A stretch of DNA of 64,000 nucleotides, taken from the NCBI GenBank assembly GCA_016081115.2, contig CM071930.1, positions 10,335,419 through 10,399,418 on the forward strand. The letters are read 5' to 3'. Of this stretch, positions 23,098 through 33,301 are shown piece by piece; position 1 is the stretch's first letter, and every line of letters starts with the position of its first letter. The notes beneath the pieces are model-generated. The model did not search any database. It was not told where the DNA came from and saw nothing but the letters and a program-made list of their open reading frames with translations. Source of the DNA: Rehmannia glutinosa. Lineage: Eukaryota > Streptophyta > Magnoliopsida > Lamiales > Orobanchaceae. The translations under genes were made by a program, and so were the position numbers.

Positions 23098-24348
23098 GGC
23101 AAAAATTTTTTTTTGGTCCTTTATCTGAGGTTACTTTGAGATTTGGTCCTTTTTCTTTTTACTTTTTACAAATAGTCCTTTTTCTGTATAAAAATTTGAG
23201 ATTTGGTCCTATTACCGCCTATAGCAGGTAATCTTGACCTGCTACGCTGACGTGGCATTTTTATTTTCGAAAATTTTAATTTAATCATATTTTTAATTTC
23301 ATTTTTATTTGCAAAATGGAGGGAACTTAAAGTTATTAATGTATTTCAAAATTACAAAAATAAATCGAAAAATTGTTAAAAACACAATACACTATTTTAA
23401 TTTTTTAAAAATTGAAATTTATTTAAAATATTTTAGAATACTAAAATAAAAAAAAAAGTTGTTTTTAAAACTAAAGGATGTTTTAAAAATCAAATCTTGT
23501 TTATAAAACTAAAAGTTGTGTTAAAATCTTAGAATTACTTCAAATATTATATATATATATATATTCAATATAAAATTAAAAATCTGAAAAATAATTTAAA
23601 ATATGGAAATTTATCTAAAAATGAATTAAAAACTATCGAAATATTTTGAAAAAAAAATCTAAAAATCTGAATTTTCATATAAACTCCAAAATGGGTAAAA
23701 GCATAGAACTTTTTTTGCAAAATAAAAAATATTTAAAAAAATCTAAAAATGAAAGAAAATACTGAAATTTGTTTTTGAAAAATCCTTTGTTTTAAATTCT
23801 AAAAATTGCCCCAAAACCGGGTTATTAAAATCTGAATATTTTTAGACAATACAGAATTTTTAAAACAATTTTCAAAATTTTAAAAAAGAGTTTTGAGTTT
23901 TTTTTATTTTGGAATTAAAATATTTTAAATAAATGTATTTTTTTTAAAAATAATTTATAGTTTTTCAATAATTTTCATATTTTATTTTTATAATTTTTTT
24001 AATTAATTGAAAATAATTTTAAATTTTATTGAAATAATTTTCAAATTTATTAGATAATTTTTCAGTTTTTTCAAAAACTTTAAGTTTCCCTCCATTTTGC
24101 CATGTAGGATTAATTTTCATCCAAAACAATCCACAAGTCTGCCAAGTCAACAAAAAATGTGATTAAATTAAAATTTTCGAAAATAAAAATGCCACGTTAT
24201 CGTAGCAGGTCAAGATTACCTGCTATAGGGGGTAATAGGACTGAATCTCAAATTTTTATACAGAAAAAAGGACTAATTGTAAAAAGTAAGAAGAAAAATG
24301 ACTAAATCTCAAAGTAGCCTCAGATAAAGGACGAAAAAAAAAATTGCC
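23098..24348. mobile_element. MULE-like MITE with long terminal inverted repeats
   Basis: The arms are about 23098-23290 and 24160-24348. Shared words on opposite strands include GGTCCTTTATCTGAGG / CGTCCTTTATCTGAGG, TATAGCAGGTAATCTTGACC and ACGTGGCATTTTTATTTTCG. Flanking 9-bp repeats are ATTTTATTT (23089-23097) and TTTTTATTT (24349-24357), 8 of 9 matching, though in AT-rich DNA. Long inverted repeats with a 9-bp duplication suggest Mutator-like mobilisation. The 850-bp centre is very AT-rich and noncoding. Confidence 0.7.
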
Positions 24349-24785
24349 TTTTTATTTTATAGTATAGTTAGGGTTCTTCTACTGCATAATTAGATATCAA
24401 ATAATGGATATTTAGTTGTTTTGTTGGCACTGTTTTATGAAAACAAGACATTATTGAATATAACGTACTGCATATTTCGTTATTCTACACTGCATAAATA
24501 TGTTCAATGTAATGTATATTTAGTTATGAAAATGAGGTGTTGCTTTCGAAAATTATAAAAATGGGATGTTACATAATGTACTTCATATTTAGTTAATACA
24601 CACTGCATAGATAGTTTCTAGATAATGCATAGTTAGTTGATTTTGTTGCATAGTTTATAACGTCTTGCATAGTTGGGTATACTATACTACATATTAGTTT
24701 TTTACGATGCATAGATAGTTTTCAGATAATGTATATTTAGTTGATTTTTGTTGCATATTTTCAAATATGTAATATCCTACAGATA

Positions 24786-24860
24786 TATGCATCGTTTCAT
24801 AAGTATCTATGCATCGTTTCATAAGTATTTATACATCATTTCATAAGTATCTATGCATCT
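24786..24860. repeat. 22-bp tandem repeat, about 3.4 copies
   Basis: Units TATGCATCGTTTCATAAGTA plus two bases repeat at 24786, 24808 and 24830, with a partial fourth at 24852. The third differs by TACATCA for TGCATCG. It is embedded in a wider stretch (24380-24860) of degenerate TGCATAGTTAG-like words. Confidence 0.85.
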
Positions 24861-25308
24861 TCTTATTCGTGAAAATTGCAGTTTTTTAAGAGTTGATGTT
24901 AATGGATAGTTTCGAGTTATCCATCGATGTCTACACCAATGATGCTGTTGGGTAGAGTTTTTTCCACGACTGATGATTCATCATGCATCATGATTCGAAC
25001 ATAAGCGGATCTTCTTCACTGTTTTATTTTTTACAGTTCGAGTTCTTCAAATTTGCGTTAATGATGGAATTGTGAGAGAGAGGGAGGGAGAGAGACACGT
25101 GAGATGAGATGCATGAGAGAGAAAGAGATTTGATTCCATTTTTGTAACTACCTTATTATGTTATTTTACCCTATTACCCTTATGTTGATTAAATTAATGT
25201 TTTAATATAATTTTTATCCATTAAATCACACTTATTGATTAATAGTGAGGGATGGTTGAGATTAGTCCATTGTATCTCACCTAGAGACATGATCTCACTT
25301 GATCCTCC

Positions 25309-25311
<3 letters not shown>

Positions 25312-25352
<41 letters not shown>
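25312..25352. repeat. TA dinucleotide microsatellite
   Basis: About 20 uninterrupted TA units border the right end of the inverted-repeat element. Confidence 0.95.
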
Positions 25353-25358
<6 letters not shown>

Positions 25359-25535
25359 TCGATATTGTTTAAATTTGTTTCTTTGTTGTTTCTTAGTTTT
25401 TTCGATGTTTCAAAATAACATTTACCTATTTTTTATATTGTTTTTTGTTCATTTTTTGTTTTGTACATTGTTTCTATTGTTTATGTGTTATTCTACAATA
25501 TTTTTAATATTGTTCGAATAATATATTTTGTTATT

Positions 25536-25752
25536 TGATGGCTCAAAAGCTACCTTTAAAACCGTAGGCAAGTGCACCTATCGTTTTATAGTATAGATTA
25601 TTGAGTACCGAGTATCATTCCCACGAGGATTGTAAGTACTAATAATTGCCGTCTTTTTGTTATTTAATCTAACAATTTTCAGAGTTTTTTGTTTGATGAA
25701 AAAGGAAAACAAATTATAAATTGTAAAAATGAAAGAAGATTTGTAAAATAAG
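25536..25752 (-). repeat. LTR0 of family B, left fragment
   Basis: These 217 bp start TGATGGCTCAAAAGC and match the first part of LTR1 (37172), LTR2 (42709) and LTR3 (48244) up to TTGTAAAATAAG. There the nested family A element begins. The last five bases, ATAAG, would be its target duplication. Confidence 0.9.
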
Positions 25753-27277
25753 TGTTCGCCTTATTTTTAGCTTCACCGCAAGTGTACGGTGTTCGTTATC
25801 GAATAGGGTAGCAAGGTCGTATCCACGGAGACTAATAAATTAATATGCTAAGTATTGAACTAAGATAGTCTTATTTTTTTTATTTAGACGATCGAAATTT
25901 GATGATTGTTGTATTGAGATCAAGACAATTTGAATCACTAAAACACAAGATTGAGATAATACAAATGATAGAAGTATCAAGATAATGGAATGGATTTCCG
26001 AGTTAAGGTTTCGATTAACAATCCTCTTGTTGTCCGATTCAATCAAAGCCAAGGTTATTATCAATATTCCTATAAGACGATCACAAAACTATTTTATCCT
26101 CTCTCTCGAGATGCATATAAAACGTAGATTGAAATACTTATGCTAGCATCTCTACTCAACATGAAGCATTCAACTCCCAAAAGCATCAAAGATCAAATGT
26201 CCTCACAATATTCGCAAACCTCTCGATTCATGCAAATATTTGTGTCAAGTATTCAAGATCTAATATTGAAACTCATCTCTCGAATTATGAATCAATATAT
26301 CAAACAAGTTAAATCATTGATCAAGTGATAAAACAAGAATAAGCTCAAAATACTCAAATAGGCTTTAAGATAATAACTTCAACTAAGATTAAAAACATCC
26401 AACAAGAGTTCATTAATCTACTTCCAAAACCCGGAAATCACAAGAGTTTAGCTACACATGATTTCTAAACAACTCATAAACAAATTGTTCAAAGCCATTA
26501 CAACTAAAATGAAAGATTGAAACTAAAAGAGAAGCAAGAAAAACTTAGGAAAGTTGACAATCTCTCGATATATCTCCGTTCCTTAAGCCCCGATGCAACC
26601 CGATTGTCTCCTTGATGTCTTCTTCCAAGAATAGACCCTTGTCTTGTGTTGTAGATCCCAAAATATGTCTGACTCCCCTTGTGTGCACCCCCCAAAAAGC
26701 CTTCTTATACTCCCCATCATGTTTAGGGCTTAATGCAAAGAGATTGGGATTCAGCGACAGACGCACGGGTCGTGCGCCCACGCACGGTTACCCGTGCGCC
26801 ACCCTCGCTGAATACCCCAACTCTCCGTAGGGCGCACGGGTGGTGCGTCGAGCACGGCCTACCCGTGCGCCACCCCTGAGAAATCCCGACTCTCTGTAGG
26901 GGCGCACGGGTGGTGCGTCGAGCACGGCTACCCGTGCGCCATGTCTGCAGCCTTGAATCCACCTTATACAGGGGTGCACGGGTGGTGTCTTGAGGCACGC
27001 CAACCCGTGTGCCCCTGCTTCTTCCGTGAACGCTCAACTTTCGCTCTTTTAGGCTTCACTTTCGTATATCCACTCAATTCTCCGTGTTTCCACTTTGCTT
27101 TCCTCGTATTCTTATTCAATTAGCGTCAAATATCATGAAATTCCTACAAAATAAGCAAAGTGTAATATCTTTTCCACAAGGAGTGAATATGTAACGTTTA
27201 ACGCGAGTATATGCATGTTTACTTATCATTATAGCTCGAAATATACATCAAAACACATGCAAAATTCACGCTTATCA
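25753..27277 (-). repeat. 3' LTR of the nested family A derivative
   Basis: A complete 1525-bp LTR with TGTTCGCC and CTTATCA on the plus strand, directly followed by the complement of the polypurine tract (CCCCCAAACTT, 27283-27293). It contains three palindromic repeat units at about 26760-26945. Confidence 0.9.
26760..27010 (-). repeat. Palindromic tandem repeats in the nested 3' LTR (3 units)
   Basis: Units of about 66-70 bp each carry GCGCACGGGTGGTGCG and CTACCCGTGCGCC arms and a spacer such as CTCTCTGTAGG. A fourth, diverged pair (GTGCACGGGTGGTGTC and CAACCCGTGTGCCCC) lies at 26972-27016. The 5' LTR of the same element has one extra unit. Confidence 0.85.
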
Positions 27278-28740
27278 AAATCCCCCAAACTTAAACTGTT
27301 GACCGTCCCGATCAACAATATGTAGAACACGATAAAGTACAACAGGGAGATAAAGATAACAACGCACACCAAGAGTCTACAAGAAAATCCAAATTGTTTG
27401 TCATGAATGCTGAGTACAACTCAATCAAGCCTCAAATATCTAATCAAAGAACACGCCTCAAATAAAACAAAGTGAAATGCTCTGAATCCAACTCTCAAAG
27501 TTAAGTGTATACTCTCATCTCACGAAGTTATAGGACGTGTTTACGCTCAAATCAATTCGATGTCGCAAAATTACCATAGGCTTGCAATTCGTCTCATATC
27601 TCCGCCACTAGAGTGTATGCAATTTGTGAATCATAAAGGACTTTCTCATTTGGTTGTAATGAAGGCTCTTTGGTTTAGGTAGGAGATTTTTGGATAAAGT
27701 GACTCAAATTCGAGTGTATAGACCGATGAGCATATCAATCATTTTCATTCCAATCCCATATGCTACTCCAATCACCCCTCATTTTTATCAACTTCATTTA
27801 TTCTCCATTTCCATCTTTTCTTTTGAGAATCACCTCCATTCACAATCCTTCGCCCCCAAGTCTATCCACTTTTCAATCTTTTTTTTTTTTTTTTTAGCTT
27901 CTTTTCTTTTCATTTGTGCATTTTCAACATCTTTCCTTCCTCTTTTGATTCCATTTAACCAAGTATGCCCAATTATTCTATTTTTCAATTCCCACCCATT
28001 CAACCTCGTTCATTTCCCTTTTACTCAACGTTATACATTCGAGTTTAAGGTGATGGAAATATAGTAAGATCAAGGGTTAAATTTTTGTGGTTATCAAAGA
28101 AATAGGCTATAGGCTCAACTTGGCTAACTAGGATTTTTCACATTTTTAGGTAGGCAAAAGGTATGAAAGGCTAACAAAGATGGCCTTTAATCACATTCAC
28201 AATTCACATACACATGTGGCCTTGACAGAGATACCCAAGCAAGTTCTAGAATTTCAATCAACATGAATGATACACTCAAATTACAACAAGATCGATCGCA
28301 TAAGATATAAGCGAAAAAAGCTCAAAGCTCACAGGCTTGTCAAAATGTAATTCAAAGCATCACACTAAGTTTTTCATATCAACATGCTCAAAGTTATCTA
28401 TTCAAGGCTCAATCAATCCATAACCAACATCCAATCCCAACAATATGAATTCTCAATCAACACACAAACAACAAGTTGCACATGCTTGGTCAACACACTC
28501 TCTAACCACTACTAAATCAATAAACATGCTAAAGCTATAAACGTGCTCTAATGCAAATGCAACCTAGCATGCTCTAATGCAACTATATGAAAACACAAAA
28601 TGCATGAACTTTTTTTTTTTTTTTTTTTTGAAATCCACACACTTCATATCAAGATACTATCTCTCCCCCAAACTTAAATGAAATTATATCGCACGTAAGG
28701 AAAGATAGAATTTCAATAAGGAAAAGTGTGAAGTTACCAT
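27278..28740 (-). other. 3' noncoding region of the nested derivative
   Basis: No gene. It is the counterpart of 5800-7022, with both polypurine tracts (complement at 27283-27293 and at about 28661-28675), the stem-loop next to the terminal tract, and T-runs at about 27879-27896 and 28611-28629. Confidence 0.75.
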
Positions 28741-28790
28741 TGGGTTGCCTCCCAACAAGCGCTATATTTAACGTCGTTAGCTTGACGCCT
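28741..28790 (-). promoter_or_regulatory. Post-coding conserved stem-loop of family A derivative
   Basis: On the minus strand it reads GGCGTCAAGCTAACGACG, TTAAATATAGCGC, TTGTTGGGAGGCAACCCA. TTGGG and CCCAA pair around the AGGCAA loop. It lies directly after the gag-protease region, whereas in the large element the same block follows integrase. Confidence 0.6.
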
Positions 28791-28801
28791 TTTGATTCCG
28801 A

Positions 28802-31393
28802 TTATGATCCTTGCGAAATGAGGCTTGTCACCTCATCGTGCAGTTTTCCATGCCAATCCCGCTCACTTGGATGTACACCTCCCTTGATCATTACTAAGGG
28901 AGGTTTTTCATGCTCGTCAACTATCCACATGTTCTCCTCTCCATCGTGCGAATGGTACGCGGTACGCTCTTGTTCAACTTCAGGCTTTTTGTGCCTTTCC
29001 TTCTTCTTCATTGTTAATCCCCGCATATTATCTTTAGAATGCACACAATTATTCAAGCTATTAGCTTGAGTACAGAATTAGCAATTGTTTTTGTTTTACA
29101 ACCATTAAGATCATCATGTCCTTTCACATTCCGAAAACGGAAAATGAAATACGCTCATCATCAACTTGTAATGTAAGCTCCCTTTCTTAACGCCTATTAG
29201 TGCTTCCGCGATTGCCAAAAATGGACGCCCAAGTATAAGAGGGTGTCACAATCCTCATTCATATCTAGACTAGAAAATCCACGGGAATATGAATTTATCG
29301 ACTTTTATGAGCACATCTTCTAGTATCCCCGTTGGATATACGAGTGATCTATCCGCGAGTTGTAGGGTGGTGACCGTGGATGGTCTCACTTCTCCGAGTC
29401 CAAGCTTCCGAGAACGGACAAAGCATCAAATTAATACTAGATCCTAGATCACAAAGTACATTATCAAAGAAAATATCGCCTATTGTACAAGGGATAGTGA
29501 AACTCCCCGGATCTTTTAGCTTTTGCGGTATTTTCCTTTGTATGAGTGCGCTACATTCTTCCGTCAAGTTTACAATCCCATTCTCCGCCCATTTGTTCTT
29601 GTTGGACATCGCTTTCCCTAAAAACTTCGCATAATTTGGCATCTGTTTCATTGCTTATGCAAAAGGAACGTTAATGTGCAATTTTTTAAACATGCCCACA
29701 AATTTAGCAAATTGATTATTCAGATTAGTCTTGTGAAACAATCGGGGAAAGGGAAGAGGAATATTATATTTCAACAAATTAGAGTTAGGATACGATTCAC
29801 GTTTCTTGGCTCTTTTTTGTTTATCTATTTGTTGCTTCGGTTCCTCCTTTAACTTTCATATCGCCTTGAGCTTCGTTTCATTTCCCTGAATTTGAATGGT
29901 AGGTTCGGCATCACACACGCCCGGTCGTGCGTTGATATACGGGTCGTGCGTGACTCGACGTCACACCAATATCAAAGCATTTTCGACTCTTCATTCTCTT
30001 TTCCACCCCACACATGGATGGCATGGCAATGTTCCCTCGGGTTGACCTCTGTGTTGCTTGAAATTGACCCTTTTGATGTTGACTCCCCACAATTGCGGCC
30101 AATTGACCGATTTGAGTTTCCGTTTCTTTATTGAGCTTGCCAATTGTTGTTCTAACTTATCCATCCTAAGGTCTTGCTTATCGAGGCGGCTCCTCGTCTC
30201 ATTCATGAAAGCACTAGATTGATTTATGAAAGAGGTGAGTATATCTTCCAAATGACGATTTGCCTCCTCCATTACCGCTTCCACTCGGCGTTAAACCCCG
30301 GCGGAGGTTGTAACACGTTCTTTGTATTCGCATAGGAGAAATTTTCATGATTTCTCAACCCTGGATGGTAGTGCGTTGGGTTTGAATTATTCCTAAATTG
30401 TTGAAATTACGGTTATTCACATAATTTACCTCTTCCGCTCGGATATAGAAGAGCTTCACTACCCATGCTCGTTTCGATTCTCGCCCCTTCGTGAATACAT
30501 TCAATTGAGTTGTCAAAGCCGCTACTTGTGCCGACAATGTTTTGATAGGTCCGAATCGAGATTTCGGCTACTCGTTGTACATTGGATCTTTCGGATGGCC
30601 ATTGGTAATCGTTCATGGCCATTTCCTCAAGAAGATTTAAGGCATCTTGTGGAAACCTCGCCAACAAAGCTCCTCCCGCATCAACAAAGGCCCTTGTTTG
30701 CCCCATTAAACCATTGTAAAAGAAACATAATCATGATCCTCCTAAAAGCCGTGTTGTGGACATCTTCTTAACAAATCCCTAAATCTTTCCCAAGCCTCGT
30801 ATAAAGGCTCGGAGTCGAATCGTCGGAATTGAGTGATCTCGCTTTTGAGCTGCAAAGTTTTGCTCGGTGGAAAGAATTTAAACAAGAACTTTTGGCCCGG
30901 TCGTCCCATGTGCTTACACACGCTTTGCGTCAAAGTACCCAACCAATTTCTCGCCTTATCCCGTAAAATAGAATGGGAACAGGCGCATTCTTATGGCGTC
31001 ATCCGAGACTCCGTTCATCTTGATCGTATTGCATATTTGGATAAAATGCGCAAGGTGAGAGTTAGGATCTTCACATTGCAAACCCCCAAATCGATTTTGT
31101 TGCACCATATTGATTAGTGCGGTTTGAGCTCGAAGTTGTTGGCATTGATGGGAATATGGGCAATGCCACCGTAATTACGATTCGTTTGTGGTCGAAAGTA
31201 ATCACGAATGGCTTGTCATTGAACCGATCGGTAACTCGTTTCCACCATTGTTTGGCGGTATTGGTAACTCATTCAAATCCCCATTATCGGATTGTGTTGT
31301 CTTTCACCGTCTAGTGGTAGACCGATCCTCCTCGCGAAAGCCTCAACTTCCGTATAAGCGGTATTAAGTCCCCCGCTTAGAGCGCGTGTTCAT
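28802..31393 (-). pseudogene. gag-protease region of nested family A derivative, broken
   Basis: The gag start is probably the ATG at 31393 (MNTRSKRG, a common Athila gag beginning). The capsid core is readable at 30742-30942 with QKFLFKFFPPSKT and EAWERFRDLLRRCPQHGF. A helical, charge-rich segment is at 29991-30284. The protease segment at 29349-29651 has the active-site version CDLGSSINLM, preceded by DPGSFTIPC. The last open part (28802-29056) ends just before the stem-loop. Several frameshifts and stops break the gene. Gag forms the particle and protease matures it. No RT follows. Confidence 0.82.
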
Positions 31394-31543
31394 ACACTAC
31401 CCTGGACCAAACTAGAATACACAAGTCAAATAATGTGAAATTCAAGTCACATAAAAAAAAAAAACAAAATAAATAATAAAGAAAAATGTCTAAATAAGAA
31501 TAATTCTATCTATCGCAATATTAGCACCAAAAATTGTATTAGT

Positions 31544-31562
31544 CCGAACGGCGCCAAAAACT
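31544..31562 (-). other. Primer-binding site of the nested element (decayed)
   Basis: On the minus strand the bases after the 5' LTR read AGTTTT then TGGCGCCGTT, the start of the complement of the tRNA-Asp 3' end. The rest of the 18-base match is mutated here. The intact version is at 42685-42702. Confidence 0.7.
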
Positions 31563-33143
31563 TGTTCGCCTTTATTTTTAGCTTCACCGCAGTGTACGGT
31601 GTTCGTTATCGAATAGGGTAGCAAGGTCGTATCCACGAGACTAATAAATTAATATGCTAAGTATTGAACTAAGATAGTCTTATTTTTATTTAGACGATCG
31701 AAATTTGATGATTGTTGTATTGAGATCAAGACAATTTGAATCACTAAAACACAAGATTGAGATAATACAAATGATAGAAGTATCAAGATAATGGAATGGA
31801 TTTCCGAGTTAAGGTTTCGATTAACAATCCTCTTGTTGTCCGATTCAATCAAAGCCAAGGTTATTATCAATATTCCTATAAGACGATCACAAAACTATTT
31901 TATCCTCTCTCTCGAGATGCATATAAAACGTAGATTGAAATACTTTTGCTAGCATCTCTACTCAACATGAAGCATTCAACTCCCAAAAGCATCAAAGATC
32001 AAATGTCCTCACAATATTCGCAAACCTCTCGATTCATGCAAATATTTGTGTCAAGTATTCAAGATCTAATATTGAAACTCATCTCTCGAATTATGAATCA
32101 ATATATCAAACAAGTTAAATCATTGATCAAGTGATAAAACAAGAATAAGCTCAAAATACTCAAATAGGCTTTAAGATAATAACTTCAACTAAGATTAAAA
32201 ACATCCAACAAGAGTTCATTAATCTACTTCCAAAACCCGGAAATCACAAGAGTTTAGCTACACATGATTTCTAAACAACTCATAAACAAATTGTTCAAAG
32301 CCATTACAACTAAAATGAAAGATTGAAACTAAAAGAGAAGCAAGAAAAACTTAGGAAAGTTGACAATCTCTCGATATATCTCCGTTCCTTAAGCCCCGAT
32401 GCAACCCGATTGTCTCCTTGATGTCTTCTTCCAAGAATAGACCCTTGTCTTGTGTTGTAGATCCCAAAATATGTCGACTCCTTGTGTGCCCCCAAAAGCC
32501 TTCTTATACTCCCCATCATGTTTAGGGCTTAATGCAGGCAGATTGTGGGATTCAGTATGAGACGACGGGTCGTGCGCCCACGCACGGGTTACCCGTGCGC
32601 CACCCCCTCGCTGGAATACCCCAACTCTCGTAGGGCGCACGGGTGGTGCGTCGGAGCACGGCCTACCCGTGCGCCACCCCTGAGAAATCCCGACTCTCTG
32701 TAGGTGCACGGGTGGTGCGTCGAGCACGGCCTACCCGTGCGCCACCCCTGAGAAAATCCCGACTCTCTGTAGGGCGCACGGGTGGTGCGTCGGAGCACGG
32801 CCTACCCGTGCGCCATGCTGCAGCTTGAATCCACCTTATACAGGGGTGCACGGGTGGTGTCTTGAGGCACGCCCAACCCGTGTGCCCCCTGTTTCTTCCG
32901 TGAACGCTCAACTTTCGCTCTTTTAGGCTTCACTTTCGTATATCCACTCAATTCTCCATGTTTCCACTTTGCTTTCCTCGTATTCTTATTCAATTAGCGT
33001 CAAATATCATGAAATTCCTACAAAATAAGCAAAGTGTAATATCTTTTCCACAAGGAGTGAATATGTAACGTTTAACGCGAGTATATGCATGTTTACTTAT
33101 CATTATAGCTCGAAATATACATCAAAACACATGCAAAATTCAC
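31563..33143 (-). repeat. 5' LTR of the nested family A derivative (end missing)
   Basis: 1581 bp remain. It is nearly identical to the 3' LTR at 25753-27277 apart from one additional palindromic repeat unit (four at about 32560-32820, against three) and loss of the final eight bases (GCTTATCA on the plus strand). The junction at 33143/33144 joins AAAATTCAC to TTGGCTTCAC of LTR0. Confidence 0.88.
32560..32890 (-). repeat. Palindromic tandem repeats in the nested 5' LTR (4 units)
   Basis: Four units of about 66-70 bp with GCGCACGGGT / ACCCGTGCGC arms, followed by the diverged pair near 32848-32886. The extra unit relative to the 3' LTR shows copy number changed after or during the last replication. 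Confidence 0.85.
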
Positions 33144-33301
33144 TTGGCTTCACATTGCTCCAAATTGCTCCACCTATAATGTTAAACACATCACACGATG
33201 AAATGCTACAGAAATACTTGAGAAACTATGATTTTTCTAACAAAACAATTCAAAAAATATCGAATTAATAATACAAAATATGTACAAAATGACACTTATC
33301 A
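33144..33301 (-). repeat. LTR0 of family B, right fragment
   Basis: It matches the last 158 bp of the other family B LTRs on the plus strand (from TTGGCTTCACATTGC to ACACTTATCA). The preceding 1.28 kb of LTR, judged against LTR1, are absent. Confidence 0.9.

Larger units (their letters stand above)
22850..25311. mobile_element. Inverted-repeat DNA element inserted at a TA microsatellite
   Basis: The left end (22850-22920) contains TTGGTTCAACTGAGACC, then AGGTGAGACAGTGTGGACT. The right end, read on the other strand, contains AGGATCAAGTGAGATC, then AGGTGAGATACAATGGACT. The ends therefore form an imperfect inverted repeat of about 70 bp. Both sides abut TATATA sequence, and the right side is a 40-bp TA run. 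No transposase is visible. The interior holds a purine-rich GAGAGAGGGAGGGAGAGAG stretch near 25075 and is interrupted by another element. Confidence 0.6.
25753..33143 (-). mobile_element. Nested family A gag-protease derivative (non-autonomous)
   Basis: The 3' LTR is 25753-27277, the internal region 27278-31562, and the 5' LTR 31563-33143. The LTRs and the 3' noncoding region match the larger element at 430-8548. The RT, RNase H, integrase and downstream ORF are all absent. The sequence passes from protease directly to the post-pol stem-loop and then to a segment matching 5792 onward of the large element. The right end lacks the last eight bases of the LTR and joins the middle of LTR0, so about 1.28 kb of LTR0 and the second target duplication are missing. 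Confidence 0.88.

Noticed and set aside
24786..24860. CRISPR-like array
   Set aside because: The 22-bp units are directly adjacent with no spacers, and this is plant DNA. It is a simple tandem repeat.
26723..27037. Arginine/threonine-rich frames in the LTR repeats
   Set aside because: They arise because the GC-rich palindromic repeats contain few stop codons. They change frame between LTR copies and are not conserved as protein.
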